From contig WBMV01002647.1 of assembly GCA_013396655.1 (NCBI GenBank), positions 319,288 through 383,287 of the forward strand: a stretch of 64,000 bases of DNA, in the 5' to 3' direction. Below the pieces are notes generated by a model, which had not been told where the DNA came from, searched no databases, and worked only from the letters and a program-made list of their open reading frames with translations. Shown here piece by piece: positions 13,253 through 25,586 of the stretch (the first letter of the stretch is position 1; every line of letters starts with the position of its first letter). The position numbers and the translations under genes are program-made. Origin of the DNA: Campylorhamphus procurvoides. Taxonomy: Eukaryota; Chordata; Aves; Passeriformes; Dendrocolaptidae.

Positions 13253-15835
13253 CACCAAAAGGGGAGTGCATGTGATACACAAGTATTAGGGAAGCATGTT
13301 GTAATTCAGATAGCTGATTGTCTGGTTCTCCTATCAGTAAAGGGTATGTGGTGCATAGTGAATTGAGTATGAGCCAACAGTGTGTTCTCATTTCAATTTA
13401 AATAATTATTCCCCACATATTGGCAGTGGTGGAACTACAGCTGAAATATGGTGTCCAGTTTTTGCTCCCTGTTCCCTGAGCTCAGAAGACTTGTGGTAGC
13501 ACTGGAGAGGGACTAATAGTTGGTGTCAGGGTGTTAGGATTGTGTACCCTGGGAGAAGAGATCAACAGATCATGGCATGTTTGGCAAAATGCAAAGCAAG
13601 AGACAATGTAATAGCAGCCTACAACTACTTGGAGGATAGTTAACAAAGATGATGGAGCACAGCTCTTCTCAGCAGTGCCAGATGATGTATTAAGGGCAGT
13701 GGCCATGAACTACAAGTTCAGGAGGTTCAAGTTGAGCTTGAGGGGAAAAGAAATCACTGTAGTGCAGCACAGAGGGATGGTAGAAGTTCCACTCTTGAAA
13801 TGTTCTCAAGATTCAGCAGGGCAAAACCACAAGTCATTTGAATTGGTGTTGGTAACAGTCCAGCTTCAACAAAATTGGACTATATGGCCACCAGAGGTCC
13901 TTTTCACCTAGGGTTTTGAATTGCTGAGCTGAGTGGCAGAATAGCTCAGGCCATAAAGTTTCTAGCACTGTCATCTCCTCTAAGGGTTACTTCTCAAAAA
14001 GATAAAGATGGTTCCCCTGGGACTGTGCAAGCCTGTCAGGTAAGGTTTAACCTTCTATTTAATATTCTGGAAAAGACACCCAGTGGATAAATTTAAATGG
14101 ATTTATGGTATGTTTCAAAGTAGTGTGTCACAGTATTGTAATGTATTTCAGCTAATCTCTTTCTATCAAAAGTAACATCTTCCAGAGGGTTTTTTTCCTC
14201 CCTGATTGTATTAAGTAGATGTTCACCTCACAATTGCCATAACAGATCAACACTCTGGTTGCACATACATCTCTAAGATCCTTCTCTAGGTAGAAGTGCT
14301 ACAGAGTTCTATCTTCATTACAGTGTACTAACTTAATTCTTCCTCGTCTTCTTTGTTGGGGCTTGAGCCAGTATCTTAAAAATTTCTCCGGCCGGATATT
14401 TTGAGGTCCTTTCCCCGTAGCTGTCACATTTTAGAAAACTGTCCTTTCATTAGGAGGAAGGTTAGGGGAGTACTTTCAGGCTGGGTTACCTCCTGTGTGT
14501 CTCTTTACTGCAAGGCAGAAGCTAGACTATCATGGGTAGTCTGAAGCCATGCAGATTAGTTCATGTTTGTGTAGCCCACTGCATCAAATTATAAGAATAT
14601 TAAAACAGTTAATAGATCAAGTCTAAGGTGGTTTTCTGATCTAATAAAGATATATGTGTACTCTTGAAAACAACTACATTCCATGTTTTTATTTTGTACG
14701 AATAGTTATTATAATACATACAGTATCAGATTTTTATATTGTAAGGTGTTTTATCTGATTAGCAAATCTATTGTTTCCTGGATCTTTTTTCTTATTCTTG
14801 AACTTGCGTATGGACAGAACTTTGCTGTCCTGTAATCCCACTATGCCAGTTATGAATTAGTACTGTGTTTGAAACTCCTTCGTGCTGTAACTGCAGTGTT
14901 GTAGGCCCAGTTTCTGGCATGGAAATTAGCCTTCTTCTTTTCCATTTTGTGTATGATATTAGGAGTTTTGCTTACACCTCCAGTAGTCATGATCTCCATA
15001 TTATGCTCATTTTCATAAATCAGATTTTTCCGTCCACTCCAGGTCTGTATTTGTTATGAATATGACACAGTGTTTATTTAATATTGAAACTGTTTCTTAA
15101 TTACTTTTAACCTTAGTCCTATGCTTACTATTCACCCAGTCTTCCTGTTTCCCTTGCTGTTTTTTTACTTACATAGCCTTTGCCTTTTGTTTCCATTTAT
15201 AAAGTGAAGATGGTTATCTTTCATCACTTCCTGCGGCTAGTGCAATCCTGACCTAGTTTTCCAGCAACTGGAATGTCAGCAGGGCTCTTGGTCTGTCAAC
15301 GAGAAATGAACTTGCTCTGTGTGAGATTAAAAACAAAAGCAAAACTGAAAAAAGCCCTCACAGTTTGTCCAGACTGTCATTTTTCCTAGAACCACATTTT
15401 TACAACAGTAGTGTGTTTGGGATTTTATGTGTTGGATTATAAGCACATCTTCTAAGTCATGACTAAGAATGCCCTCACATGACTTAAGTTATTCAATGGC
15501 AGTTGAGATGTGCATCATCAGTCTGTAAATATTTAAGGTGAACAGATGTGTGCATCTCTGTAGGAATCTCTTCAGAGTCAATTAATTTGTTGAACACTGG
15601 GAAATTTCTCACACTTGTGGAAAATAAAAGGAGCCTGAACCAATCACAAGGCTTGTTAGTTGATGAAAGAACAGGAAACATCTCGTCTTTTGTTTTCAAA
15701 ATGAGCATCCCTTTACTGCTCCTTTTATAGACTTTGAAAAAAATAAATGTGTTTTCATCTAATGGCTTCAGTGAAGTAACTTGGCTGTTGAGTCTACAGA
15801 AAGGTCTACAGTTCATACTGGTTTATTTTTGAGGT

Positions 15836-15955
15836 CTTGGAGTTGGGGGTATGGTTTAGGGGTGATTGTGGTGGTGCTGGATTGATCGTTGGACTAGATG
15901 ATCTTGAAGGTTTCTTCCAGCCTTGATGATGCTGTGATTCCATAATTGTGTTTCA
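15836..15955 (+). mobile_element. CR1 LINE 3' fragment
   Basis: Contains ggttggactagatgatctt-like sequence (cgttggactagatgatcttg), then aaggtttcttccagccttga and a terminal tgctgtgattccataat. These match the CR1 3' end in sense orientation, including a decayed ATTCTATGAT-type tail. Sense to ATF7IP, within an intron. Confidence 0.85.
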
Positions 15956-17111
15956 TAGAATCCTGCAGCCATTTCTGAAGGGTACTGTTATTTCAAGCTG
16001 TTAGTAGCTAGTTTTAAAGACAGCTTGGTGAGACCATCAAAGTTGTCTCAAACTGCTAAAAACCACAAAATTTTGAGCTATGCTGCCATTAACCCTGTTC
16101 TTAATGCTTTGAAATCTAACTGGTATACTTAATTGAAAGTCTTTAAATGTGTTCTTTGCTATATTGTTATGTTTTTTCAAGAGTAAAATGAGTACTAACA
16201 TATTTTTATATTTTATGCTCTTCTACTAAATTAGTGGCTGCTGTGTGTACAATTTTATTAGGGCAAATCTTTTCTGAATGAGTGCCCTTAAAACCTACTC
16301 ACGTATCTTGTGCCTTTTAGTGCTCTGATGGTGCTTTCTCTGCCCAGTACTGCTCTAATCTAGCTGAACTATCCTTGCAAAAACTTCTCAGTTCTTTATT
16401 CAATTTGTGCAAAGGCCCAGTTAGATATGGACTTGCATGCTAATGAATATTTTAAGTTGTCACAAATAAACTAAAGCCGGAAAAAAATGTTGCTATAGTA
16501 AATTACAGGTGTAGACACTATTTGTCACTTCTCACAAGTCAGTAAGTCTTTTTCAGGAGGGTGTCAATGTGAGAAAACGAATTTTCTTTATAAAGTTTTC
16601 GATAATAAAGTGATTCCCCTTTTTTAAGCAAATAGCATGAAAATTCAAAACAGCAACAAACATGATTGGCTATCAAGTTGAACAAAAGAAAGAGCAAATA
16701 AAAAAATATGTAAGCATCAAAGGTAGGTAATACCTTTTAAAGGTTTTAGGGTATCTTTTTCATAATAGAAACTTTGACTTTGGCATAGTATTCCATTACA
16801 TTCAGGTTTCCAATGACAATAACACATGAGTATAATAAAATGACAATAAAATCTCCCAATAAAATGAGTATAAAACATTACAGAGTGAGGTGAAGGGAGA
16901 TTACAACGATGAAAGTGAGGGGTGTCAATGTTTTTTCTCCAGATTTGTTTGCAGAGTGAAAAGGTCAAAGAAATGTCATGCTCAAAAATATCCCCAGTAA
17001 TCTGTAAATGGGCAGGGGGGAAGGATTTTAAAACTGTGGTGGTTAAAATTCTGTGATTCAGAAATGAAAATTTCTGTTTGCTATTTTCTATAACTTTCTT
17101 TTATTTTAAAG

Positions 17112-17288
17112 CAGATGGCAAGAAGCAGAAGCAGAACCAGACACCAGTTACAGGACTGAGTATACCCCCCCAGCCCTCGGCTCGGCCCTTGCAGCCCAAT
17201 TTGCCACCTTTGCAGCCAAACCCTGTGCAGCAGCCAGGTGTGCCGACCAGTGGGCCTTCCCAGACCTCTGTACATGTATTACCTACAG
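17112..17288 (+). CDS. ATF7IP: ATF7IP coding exon: proline/glutamine-rich linker
   Basis: 177-nt exon (174 nt if the second acceptor is used). It completes the split codon left by the previous exon. It encodes a basic, Lys/Gln-rich start (KKQKQNQTP) and then a Pro/Gln-rich low-complexity linker ending in the conserved stretch GVPTSGPSQTSVHVLPT. That last part closely matches the human protein and supports the assignment. The acceptor is a tandem AAGCAG: cutting after the first AG adds an alanine before Asp, cutting after the second does not. The donor is CAG|GTAACT. The exon ends one base into a codon. The linker is presumably disordered. Confidence 0.92.
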
Positions 17289-18226
17289 GTAACTTCATCT
17301 TACTTCATCATTGAATGAATGCAGGGACTGTTTTTTTAACTTAAACTAGACTCTCGTGTGTTCTATGTCATGCTAATATTTTCAAGTGAATACTCAGAAT
17401 GTTTAAGACACTTCTTTTATTCTGGTCAGTTTCCCCTAACCTTTTTTTTCACCCCCAAACTGATGACGTCAAAGGGAGAGATAGTATTATTGGTTTGGAA
17501 AGAATTCAAGGTCAAATAAATTCCATAGAGAGGAAGGAATCCTGCTAAGGATGGTCATGGAAATGATCAAATACACTGGTTTTTTGTAAAAATGAAATAC
17601 AAAGAAACCCTCTAACAGTTGCCTTATTTAAGTAATGGGGGGAAAACATTATCAGCGTCACTCCTACGTCTGTCCTTGTGCACTTGGCAGTTAATCCTTT
17701 TGGCAGAGTGGCATGGCTGACACTGAAGTTCCATCCCTACTTTTAAATATTATTTTGTCTGTAGTGTGATTAAGTTTTCCCACTTTTTTTTTAACATAAA
17801 GAAACATAGATGCTCTTTTTTTTTTCTTTATTTTACTCTATTTTTCTATATATGATTGTTGAAGATTAGTTCGTATTGGAATTGTCTTATGACTGATCTG
17901 TTCTACAGACTGGTGGTGAGTTTTATATTCACCACCACTGTCTTTACATTCAGGACTTTGGTGAATGATGGAGTATTATATTTATCTTTTATGTCAGGGA
18001 TTTGTATATATATTGACATTAATGTTTCACGTGAAAATACTGTTTGTTTAGGCTGTTTTCACTTTTCTTGCGTTATCAAAAGCAGATAGAATTTCACAGA
18101 GACCATTTTTATTTTGCATGGCTCAGATGAGTCAGTTTTCCAAAGGAGATGTATACTCTGGCATAGGCATATAGCTTCATGTCATGGAATTCAGTTCCAA
18201 GGTGTGCTCTGTCTGTCTTTTTTCAG

Positions 18227-18424
18227 CTGCGACAACAGTCAGTGTACCTCATCGGCCAGTGACTCAAACTGTTCCGAAGCTTCCTATACCAAGAACCCCA
18301 TCTAACCATCAGGTGGTCTATACCACTATTCCTGCACCACCACCACCACCACCAGCTCAGAATCCTGTAAGAGGACCTTCCATGACAAACCCAGGTTTAA
18401 GGCCAGTCACCCCGCAGGCTGGAG
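18227..18424 (+). CDS. ATF7IP: ATF7IP coding exon: proline-rich linker with CCA repeat
   Basis: 198-nt exon, acceptor tttttcag and donor GTAGGG, with one base of a split codon at the 3' end. It encodes a Thr/Val/Pro-rich region with the conserved motifs HRPVTQ and NHQVVYTT, both recognisable in the mammalian protein. It then reads alanine followed by six prolines, encoded by a pure (CCA)6 run at 18337-18354. Human has only about two prolines there (from memory), so the run is a lineage-specific trinucleotide expansion. The function is that of a disordered spacer between the SUMO-interacting motif and the Fn3 domain. Confidence 0.93.
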
Positions 18425-19524
18425 GTAGGGGATGATTCCATGCACTTCTTACTGTGACACAACTTGATATCTTCTACCTTGGGGATGTGGGATTTAGGTT
18501 TTTTGTTTTGGTTTGCTGTTTGGTCTTTTTACAATGCTGGGTCCAAGTTATAGAGATTAGGGGTTTTTCCAGGTTACAGACCTGAGAAAAACCTTAGGCT
18601 CCTAAGAAATTCGATCATTCCAAATTCCATGTGCATAAAGAAAAAGTGGATTTAAGTAATCTCAGGCACTAGCTCTGTGAATTAAGTATCTCTGGATGAC
18701 ATGTCCAGTACTTTACAAGATAGGGAACGTAATGTGATGAGCACCACATTACACAGATAGTCAGGGACCATTCTTATATTATGGAGTAAGATTAAAACAT
18801 ACTTCTCTGTAGTAAATCATGTTTGATTTCCTGTCTAAAAGTTACATTTCTCTCAGGCATCCTCATGTAATTCCTTAACAATCTCTAATGCCCTGTGCCC
18901 AGCAAATTTCCTTCCTTTCTCTAGGCCTGGACAGATGAAATTTCTCACCAATGTATCAGAGTATGCCTGAGTTTCCTTGACTTTGCAAGCACATAACTGG
19001 TATCTTCTTGAAGCAGTAAACTCATTTTCTGACATGAGGAGTAGATGTCAAAAATAAAGACCTAAAAGTTAAATGATAGTTTTCTTCATCATTACCCTTA
19101 GCCACAAGCTAGATGTGTGTGGTCTATCTCTTGTTTTGGAAGGAGTATTGAGCAGTTAACGATGCATTCACTTATATTAATTATTTTTAATAGTATTTTC
19201 TCCTTTTGCACCAAAATATAAAATACATCTTTTTATCAGAATCTACTACTTCTTAAAGCAGTTACTACAACTAGCATTAATACCTTTTAGTGTTAGACAT
19301 GCAAGATAATTAAAGTGTTGTTGAAGAACATATAATAGGTAATGTCCTCTTTCAAGGGCCTTTTTAGGAGAGCTCAGTGAGGCTGGGAATGCATGTGTTT
19401 CTCAGGCAAGGTTATCCAGCAACAGATCTCTGTGTAATGTGTTTCTGACCTGATGGTCCAGTAGTACATTCTCAGAAATCAAGGCAAGTCTCCACCAAAT
19501 TAAGATTGCAATTGATCAGACCCT

Positions 19525-19604
19525 TAATAGCCTATTTCAACAGAAGGTTGGGCCAGATTGACTCTGGAGTTCCTTTCAAACCTGAACTTTTGTGATTCTG
19601 TTAG
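19525..19604 (+). mobile_element. decayed CR1 LINE 3' fragment
   Basis: Shows aaggttgggccagattgac, ttcctttcaaacctgaac and ttgtgattctgtt, a diverged version of the CR1 3' end and its terminal repeat. It lies in the ATF7IP intron between 18424 and 21307. The upstream limit is uncertain. Confidence 0.7.
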
Positions 19605-21306
19605 AGGTAGCTCTGTTACTCTGGCTCGAAATGTGCCTGTGCATGATACAGCACTCTTGTCTGACCAGCCACATAAGGTGTAAGAAAATGACAGTTCCTC
19701 CATAGTATTGTGCATTCCCTATACCTCGGGACAAGGAAGCCATATGGTTTGCCTGAGTGAATAAAAGATCAGTTTAATTAGAATACAGATTATTTCCAGG
19801 CTTCATATTTGCATACTGGGTAGAGAGTTTCCACATACTGTTAACAAAAAAGCAATTATGTTTCTTGATTCCTTTTAGCTATCAGGAGTTTTCATCCTTT
19901 AGTCCATTCTTCATTTTTCACTGTCTTTGTTATGCAGCTTTCAGAAATGGTGCTACTGATATATATTGGTTTATATTATCATTACAACATCTTTAGTGTG
20001 AGGAGCAGATGCTCCCAGAGTAAGATCTCTGCAAATTGTCTTTGAAAGATTGACTGAGAGCCCATTCCAAGTATTCTGAAAATTGCAGTTTTGTACTTCT
20101 GCCTCAACTGAGTACTATGCCTACCTAGAAATAATGCTACATTTGTACAGATAACTGTAGTTTCCTGAGACAGAATCACAGTCATACTAAACCAGCATAT
20201 CTGATTGAATTCTCATAGATGAGAAATAGCCAGCCGAGTTGACTGTTTATCCTACAGAAGTTTGCACAGCTTCATCAGCTTCTTAGGTAGATGTTCCAGT
20301 AGGCAAAAGATGTGAAACACTTACTTAGTGTTTAATGCTTTTATTAGAAAGTGCTAAGATTTATCCCTCTGAGCTCCCTGCTTCAGGATCGCAGATCACA
20401 CAGACTTCTGACACTCACCCCTGTGATTGTAGCTTGGTGAATATTTATATAGAGAAGAAATTGCCATCCACTAGCTATGGTTTTCTGATAAGCATTGTTC
20501 TGAAAGCTTATCGTCTGGAGTATTAGAATACTTCCATCTCACACTGGTGTAGAACTAGGAAGTGGTGGAGATTGCCCCAAAACTTGTATTTTTAGACAGA
20601 AATGGAGGAACAGCCCAGGCAACCCATAACAACGAGCAAAAGCTTTGAATTTACAGAACATACATGTTCCAACATTGAATAGATAAAGTGTTACTTAAGA
20701 GAATTAGATGTAGTATAAAATGAATGAAAATTTGGTAGCTTGTAAGAGTTTTAGATATTATCTACAAGGCTATAAAAATGACTAGTTTATTTCTGCCAGT
20801 CAGGTCAGTTTGCTGGGGGAATGAATGAAATGGTGACACCTGTAAGTAATATTTTGTGAGGGAGGACAAGCTTCGTGGACAGTGACTTACCTGTTTTGTT
20901 TTCACTGCCATCCACAGCACAGCTTTCTGAGTGGACATCATTCTGCTGCAGCACCATTTATCTTTTCTGAATCTCAAAGTGATGTAATTTTTCTTTTCAT
21001 ACTTAAGCTCTCTGTATCTCCCTCCACTTTCCCTTCCCATACATTTCTTTCATGCTACAAATTATTAAAACATTCTATCCCCTTTGCAAATGTAAACACT
21101 TGCTCTTTTTTCACTTTTACAGCTTCAGGGGATGGGAGGTGATTTTGTTGTTATGCAGTGCTTTATCGGTCTGCTGGACGCTTGAGGAGAGTGTGTCTGT
21201 CTGAAATTTGCTTTCATCCAGCTAAACCGGGGGTCTGTCTTCCAATGTTCTGTGTAGCTGATTGTAAGTCCTGAATACTCAAAAGTTTTTGTTGTGCTTC
21301 TGACAG

Positions 21307-21419
21307 GTATGGCAGTGCGAATGCCTCAGACAACCTATGTTGTGAACAACGGGCTGACTCTGGGGTCTGGAGCACCTCAGCTGACAGTGCACCATCGACC
21401 GCCACAGGCACACGCTGCT
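21307..21419 (+). CDS. ATF7IP: ATF7IP coding exon: conserved TTYVVNNGLTLGS segment
   Basis: 113-nt exon with acceptor ctgacag and a strong GTAAGT donor. It completes a glycine codon from the previous exon and ends exactly on a codon boundary. It encodes VRMPQTTYVVNNGLTLGSGA and continues with a PQLTVHHRPPQ stretch, nearly identical to the mammalian ATF7IP sequence just before the Fn3 domain. This strong conservation within a low-complexity region suggests a binding role, but I know of no assigned partner. Confidence 0.94.
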
Positions 21420-22831
21420 GTAAGTGATGCTTTTGGAATTACTTGATGCAATTTACAGGTGTTGTCTCTGCATTAGTATCTCTCAGATTGCTTCTTAGTG
21501 TGAGCTGCAGAATAGTGAAATGCCTTGTAGACCCTTTTCAGCCAGTTCATGTGCATAGCACCACCCAATCACCTACAGTAACTTCTGCCCAGAATGGTAA
21601 AAGCTGTGCAGGCTGTTAGTTTACCCTGGCCTTCTCCAAATCACCAGTAGCACGTATTGAAACATAGTATATGAATTGTCTGCACTGACTTGCGGAGTCA
21701 AGGGTACAGAAGAACTGCCACTGAAGACACTGAGTCATGGTTTGGCTATGAATTGGATGACCAGTTTTGCAGTACAGCTGTTTGCAAAACTGAGGAAATA
21801 GAACAACGTACAAACAAGATCCCCAGTGTTGCCAACTCTCATATTTCAGAGGGTTTTTTAAATCACTGTTGGGGGTGATTACATCTGCATTGACTCAAAC
21901 CCCTTTTTTATAAGGATTTGAGAATATTCCCTGACCCATTTAATTTTAAATACATTGCCTGCACACTCACTGTTGGGCAGTCGCATTACTTACAGTGTTC
22001 TGAAATGGTAAATATATTACCAAGAAGGTGGCTCACTAGTCTTTCAGTCTAGACACCAATCAACTTAATGCATTCTTTAGTGATAAATAATGAGAATAAA
22101 TCAAGCCAATATCACACAGAACACTTAAGATGCCAAAATCTACCTCAGATTCCAACCTGAAAGACCCTAGGCTTGAAGAATAACAAAATTTCATACTCAT
22201 TGTAGCCATATTCCTAAATTCATCTTATCTAATATAAATGAGAGACTTAGGACTGTTTTTGCAGTATAAAAAGAAGTATCACTGAAAAGAAATATTTGTG
22301 CCTTTATTTCAAAATTTTCTGGAAACTGAGGCTGAGTTTTTGTGATCAGTTGAAGGTGATAAAATCCATGTGGTGCCACTACCTTTTCTTGACTGAAAAC
22401 CTGTCTGTTGAAAAGATAAGTTGTCAGCTTAATGCACTGCCTGGGGTGTGTTAGGTAAGGTGGGAACAGCAGCTCAAATGTAGATTGGCTCAAAGTCATT
22501 GTGAACCTGCCTGCGCAGTCATGGTAAAGAGCACAGAGTTCAGTCCATTCCCTCCTGGCTGGGAAGCAAAGAGGCTATAGGGAAATAACTGTGGCAGTGA
22601 TCAACTGTACAGCTAGAGATTTATATGTGAATAGCCTAAGAACTTGCAGCATCCTTGGTCCCACTCCTCAACATTTGCTGCTGTCCCTTGCCTCTGCACA
22701 CAGGACTGAGAGTTGTGATGGCTGGGTGATTGCAGGCTCATTTGTTCCCAGTTACCTGGGGAATCATGAATTAAAGCCTCTCTCACTGCTGTGGACTCTG
22801 ACCTCTCCCTTACTGCCCTTACGCTGTTTAG

Positions 22832-23248
22832 GAGCCACCACGCCCTGTACATCCCGCCCCACTTCCAGAGGCGCCACAGCCACCACGTCTGCCCCCTGAA
22901 GCTGCCAACACCTCTCCACCTCAAAAGCCACAGCTGAAGCTGGCACGGGTACAGAGCCAGAATGGAATTGTGCTGTCATGGAGTGTCATGGAGGTGGACC
23001 GGAGCTGTGCCACCGTGGACAGTTACCATCTCTACGCCTACCATGAGGACCCAAGTGCCACTATGCCCTCCCAGTGGAAGAAGATCGGCGAAGTGAAGGC
23101 CCTCCCACTCCCCATGGCATGCACTCTCACACAGTTTGTGTCTGGCAGCAAATACTACTTTGCAGTCCGGGCTAAGGACATCTATGGACGTTTTGGACCC
23201 TTCTGTGACCCCCAGTCCACAGATGTGATCTCTTCTCAGAGCAGTTAA
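22832..23248 (+). CDS. ATF7IP: ATF7IP last coding exon: fibronectin type III domain and stop
   Basis: The final coding exon runs 417 nt from an acceptor ending gtttag to a TAA stop. It begins with a Pro-rich stretch ([18 protein letters not shown]), then [20 protein letters not shown] opens the Fn3 domain. Typical Fn3 features follow: the buried Trp of strand [10 protein letters not shown] in strand [19 protein letters not shown], and the [17 protein letters not shown] strand F/G motif. The protein ends VISSQSS. This domain in the human protein binds the MBD1 transcriptional repression domain. Similarity to human over the domain is very high as recalled, about one change per 15 residues, so this copy is clearly functional. 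No intron interrupts it and the exon continues into the 3' UTR. Confidence 0.96.
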   Translation, partial: EPPRPVHPAPLPEAPQPPRLPPEAANTSPPQKPQLKLARVQSQNGIVLSWSVMEVDRSCATVDSYHLYAYHEDPSATMPSQWKKIGEVKALPLPMACTLTQFVSGSKYYFAVRAKDIYGRFGPFCDPQSTDVISSQSS

Positions 23249-24071
23249 ACAGAGATCTTTGGAGCATTTAAACCTGCCCCGCTACCAAGAATTACCCCAG
23301 TTTTTGGGGCTGTTGATCCCATGCATGTAATTCACTTTTAAATCCACTCTCTGCAGGATTATTTTAGACAGTTGTGTGATACACTACATGCATTCAGAAT
23401 CAAAAGAAAAAAATAAAGTCTCACCTGCAGCAAGAGAGCCTCTTTTTTCTGGATAGTTCAGGTCATGGGCCATTTGAAAATTTAATTTTCCCTGCCATGA
23501 CAGCTGTTCCACATAGATATCTACCTACCCTTTATCCAAGGGCATCCTGAATCCCTGGGATTCTGCTTCTGAGTGGGAATAGTAAATTACAGTTTGTCTG
23601 AAGCAAAACATACACACCTGTAATGTCTATCAAGACACCAACGTGAGAGCAAGAACAGATTTGCCTCTTGCCCCCCACCACTCTCTGAACAGGCTGTGAC
23701 ATGAACGATGATTCAAGGTCTGACTTTTTGTACTGGAAGATTGAGTGGTCTGGTCTTACTTTAGAAACTGGAATGAGCAATCTGAAGGGAAGGAAGGGAA
23801 CTTTGAGTCTGGCCAGGAACCCAAATGTGTGTAAATTTGGAGGTGGTGGAAAAAAGACACCCCACAACCTCCTACCTCTTACAAATAAGAATGCTCCTCT
23901 ACTTTCACCATCCTCTCTCACTTGCCCTGGGAGCATTCTCAGGTCAGATCTGAAACTGGATTGTAGAGACTGCATTCACACCTCTCTAGTTCAGACAATT
24001 TCTCTGTCCCTCCCTCATCCAATCAGCCCTATTTTTTAGATTTATTTTGTGCCTTAAAGAATAATTTCAAA

Positions 24072-24077
24072 AATAAA
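24072..24077 (+). terminator. ATF7IP: proximal poly(A) signal of ATF7IP
   Basis: AATAAA followed after about 15-20 bases by a GT-rich downstream element. A transcript cut here would lack the two Pumilio motifs of the distal UTR. Use of this site is inferred from the sequence only. Confidence 0.5.
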
Positions 24078-25536
24078 ATGTAGCCAGATACCTTGTGGTG
24101 TTCTTTTATTTGCTTGAGTAATTTTTCCCTTTACCCTTCTAGTCTTTCATTAGTGCTTCTCATTTTTCAGGCCTGCAGTAATTATTATTCCTGTAAAGAC
24201 CAGGAAGTGTAATATCTGCTGATACTGAATTTGTTTTTATCTGCGTTCTGAGTATCACTCAACCCTTTCCTCACTGTAATTCTTGAATAGTTGTTTTGTC
24301 CTGTTAAGAACATTGGAGTATACAGACAGTATTTTCCACCAGATCCTTTCCCTGTTCTTTTGGGAAAGCTGTATCCTGCAATGCAGCCAAAGAAGAAACC
24401 TCCGTGGTGCAGTGCCATGAAAGCTTCTGGCTGTTGGCACTCAGTTTGGATGTTCAGCGAGTACCAAAAGAGGAGCTTGCTGCCCAGTCATCTTCTCTCT
24501 CTCATCACCTGCCAGCCTCTACAGAAAGCCAACACAGCCAAAGTTGAGAAACTATTTCAGACACTGGCCTAAACCTTGTGAGTAATTGCAAATGTTAATA
24601 GATGCTTTCATGATGCTTCTGAGCTAAGAAATTGGTGCATCTGCCCCACTGTTGTTGACAAGTTAAATTTGCTGTTTGCAGAGCCAAATTGTAACTCACC
24701 TCGACAAGAAAGAGTATGTAAGGTTTTAATTTTGGCAATTTTCAGTTGCATTCCTGCCCAACAAAACCAAACAGTGGGTTTAGAGGGGCTTCTTTTTTTT
24801 TTATTCACTTCACCATATAGCAAAGCCGCAGAATATAACATTTTTTTTCATTTCAGTGCTCTTTTTCTTACAGCCAACGTTTTTAAGTGTAAAGCAAGGT
24901 TGAAAGGGTTAGAAAAAATAAATCCCCAAACAGGGCTGTTGAAATATGTGGTGAGATTATGGGTTTTTTAGTTGTGTTCCTTTTGAGAACTTTAATGGTG
25001 AAAGAAATTACATTATAGACTTTTGTCTGGTTTACTGCACTTCTTCATGTAGCTGGGATTGTCAAGTGAGCAACAGATATTCTCAGTGTGGAAATTTGCT
25101 TTTAAAGTATAGCAGTTCTGTTGATCTGGGCAAGCAAAAATCCTGGCTAACTCCAAGTGTCATCAGAGAAGGTTCACACCAACTCTTATGTATGAACAAT
25201 TTCCTTTGAACGGCACTTGTCCCTGTATTTCTGGTGCAAATAATCAAAAATGCCTTGAATTTTTCTATGTTTAATTAAAATTTTTCTCTGCCTATTTAAA
25301 CGAATAATTACTTAATAATGCATTTAGTCTAATCAGTCTTAAGTTAAGTTCTGTAGTATAGTTAGAGCTGTTCTTTCCAGCTGATGGCTGTCGAGTCGTC
25401 CTTGGGCAACTTTTTTGTAATGTGTCTTCGAGGTGGTACCAAAGAGCCGTTGGCCATATCACTACGATGAGGTTTTACAGTTTCAAAGTTGGACACAAGA
25501 ATAAAATCTAGAATTTATGCTGCTTACTAAATTGTG

Positions 25537-25586
25537 ATTCCAGCACATATATATGTGTGTATATATATATATATATATGTATAACT
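25537..25586 (+). repeat. TA/TG microsatellite in the 3' UTR
   Basis: Run of alternating TA and TG dinucleotides with the longest pure TA stretch near 25559-25578. It is self-complementary and could form a hairpin in the transcript. Length is probably polymorphic. Confidence 0.8.

Noticed and set aside
23532..23975. 147-codon open frame on the minus strand
   Set aside because: It overlaps the ATF7IP 3' UTR antisense, shows no recognisable family features, and a second long frame overlaps it on the other strand, as happens by chance in GC-richer sequence.
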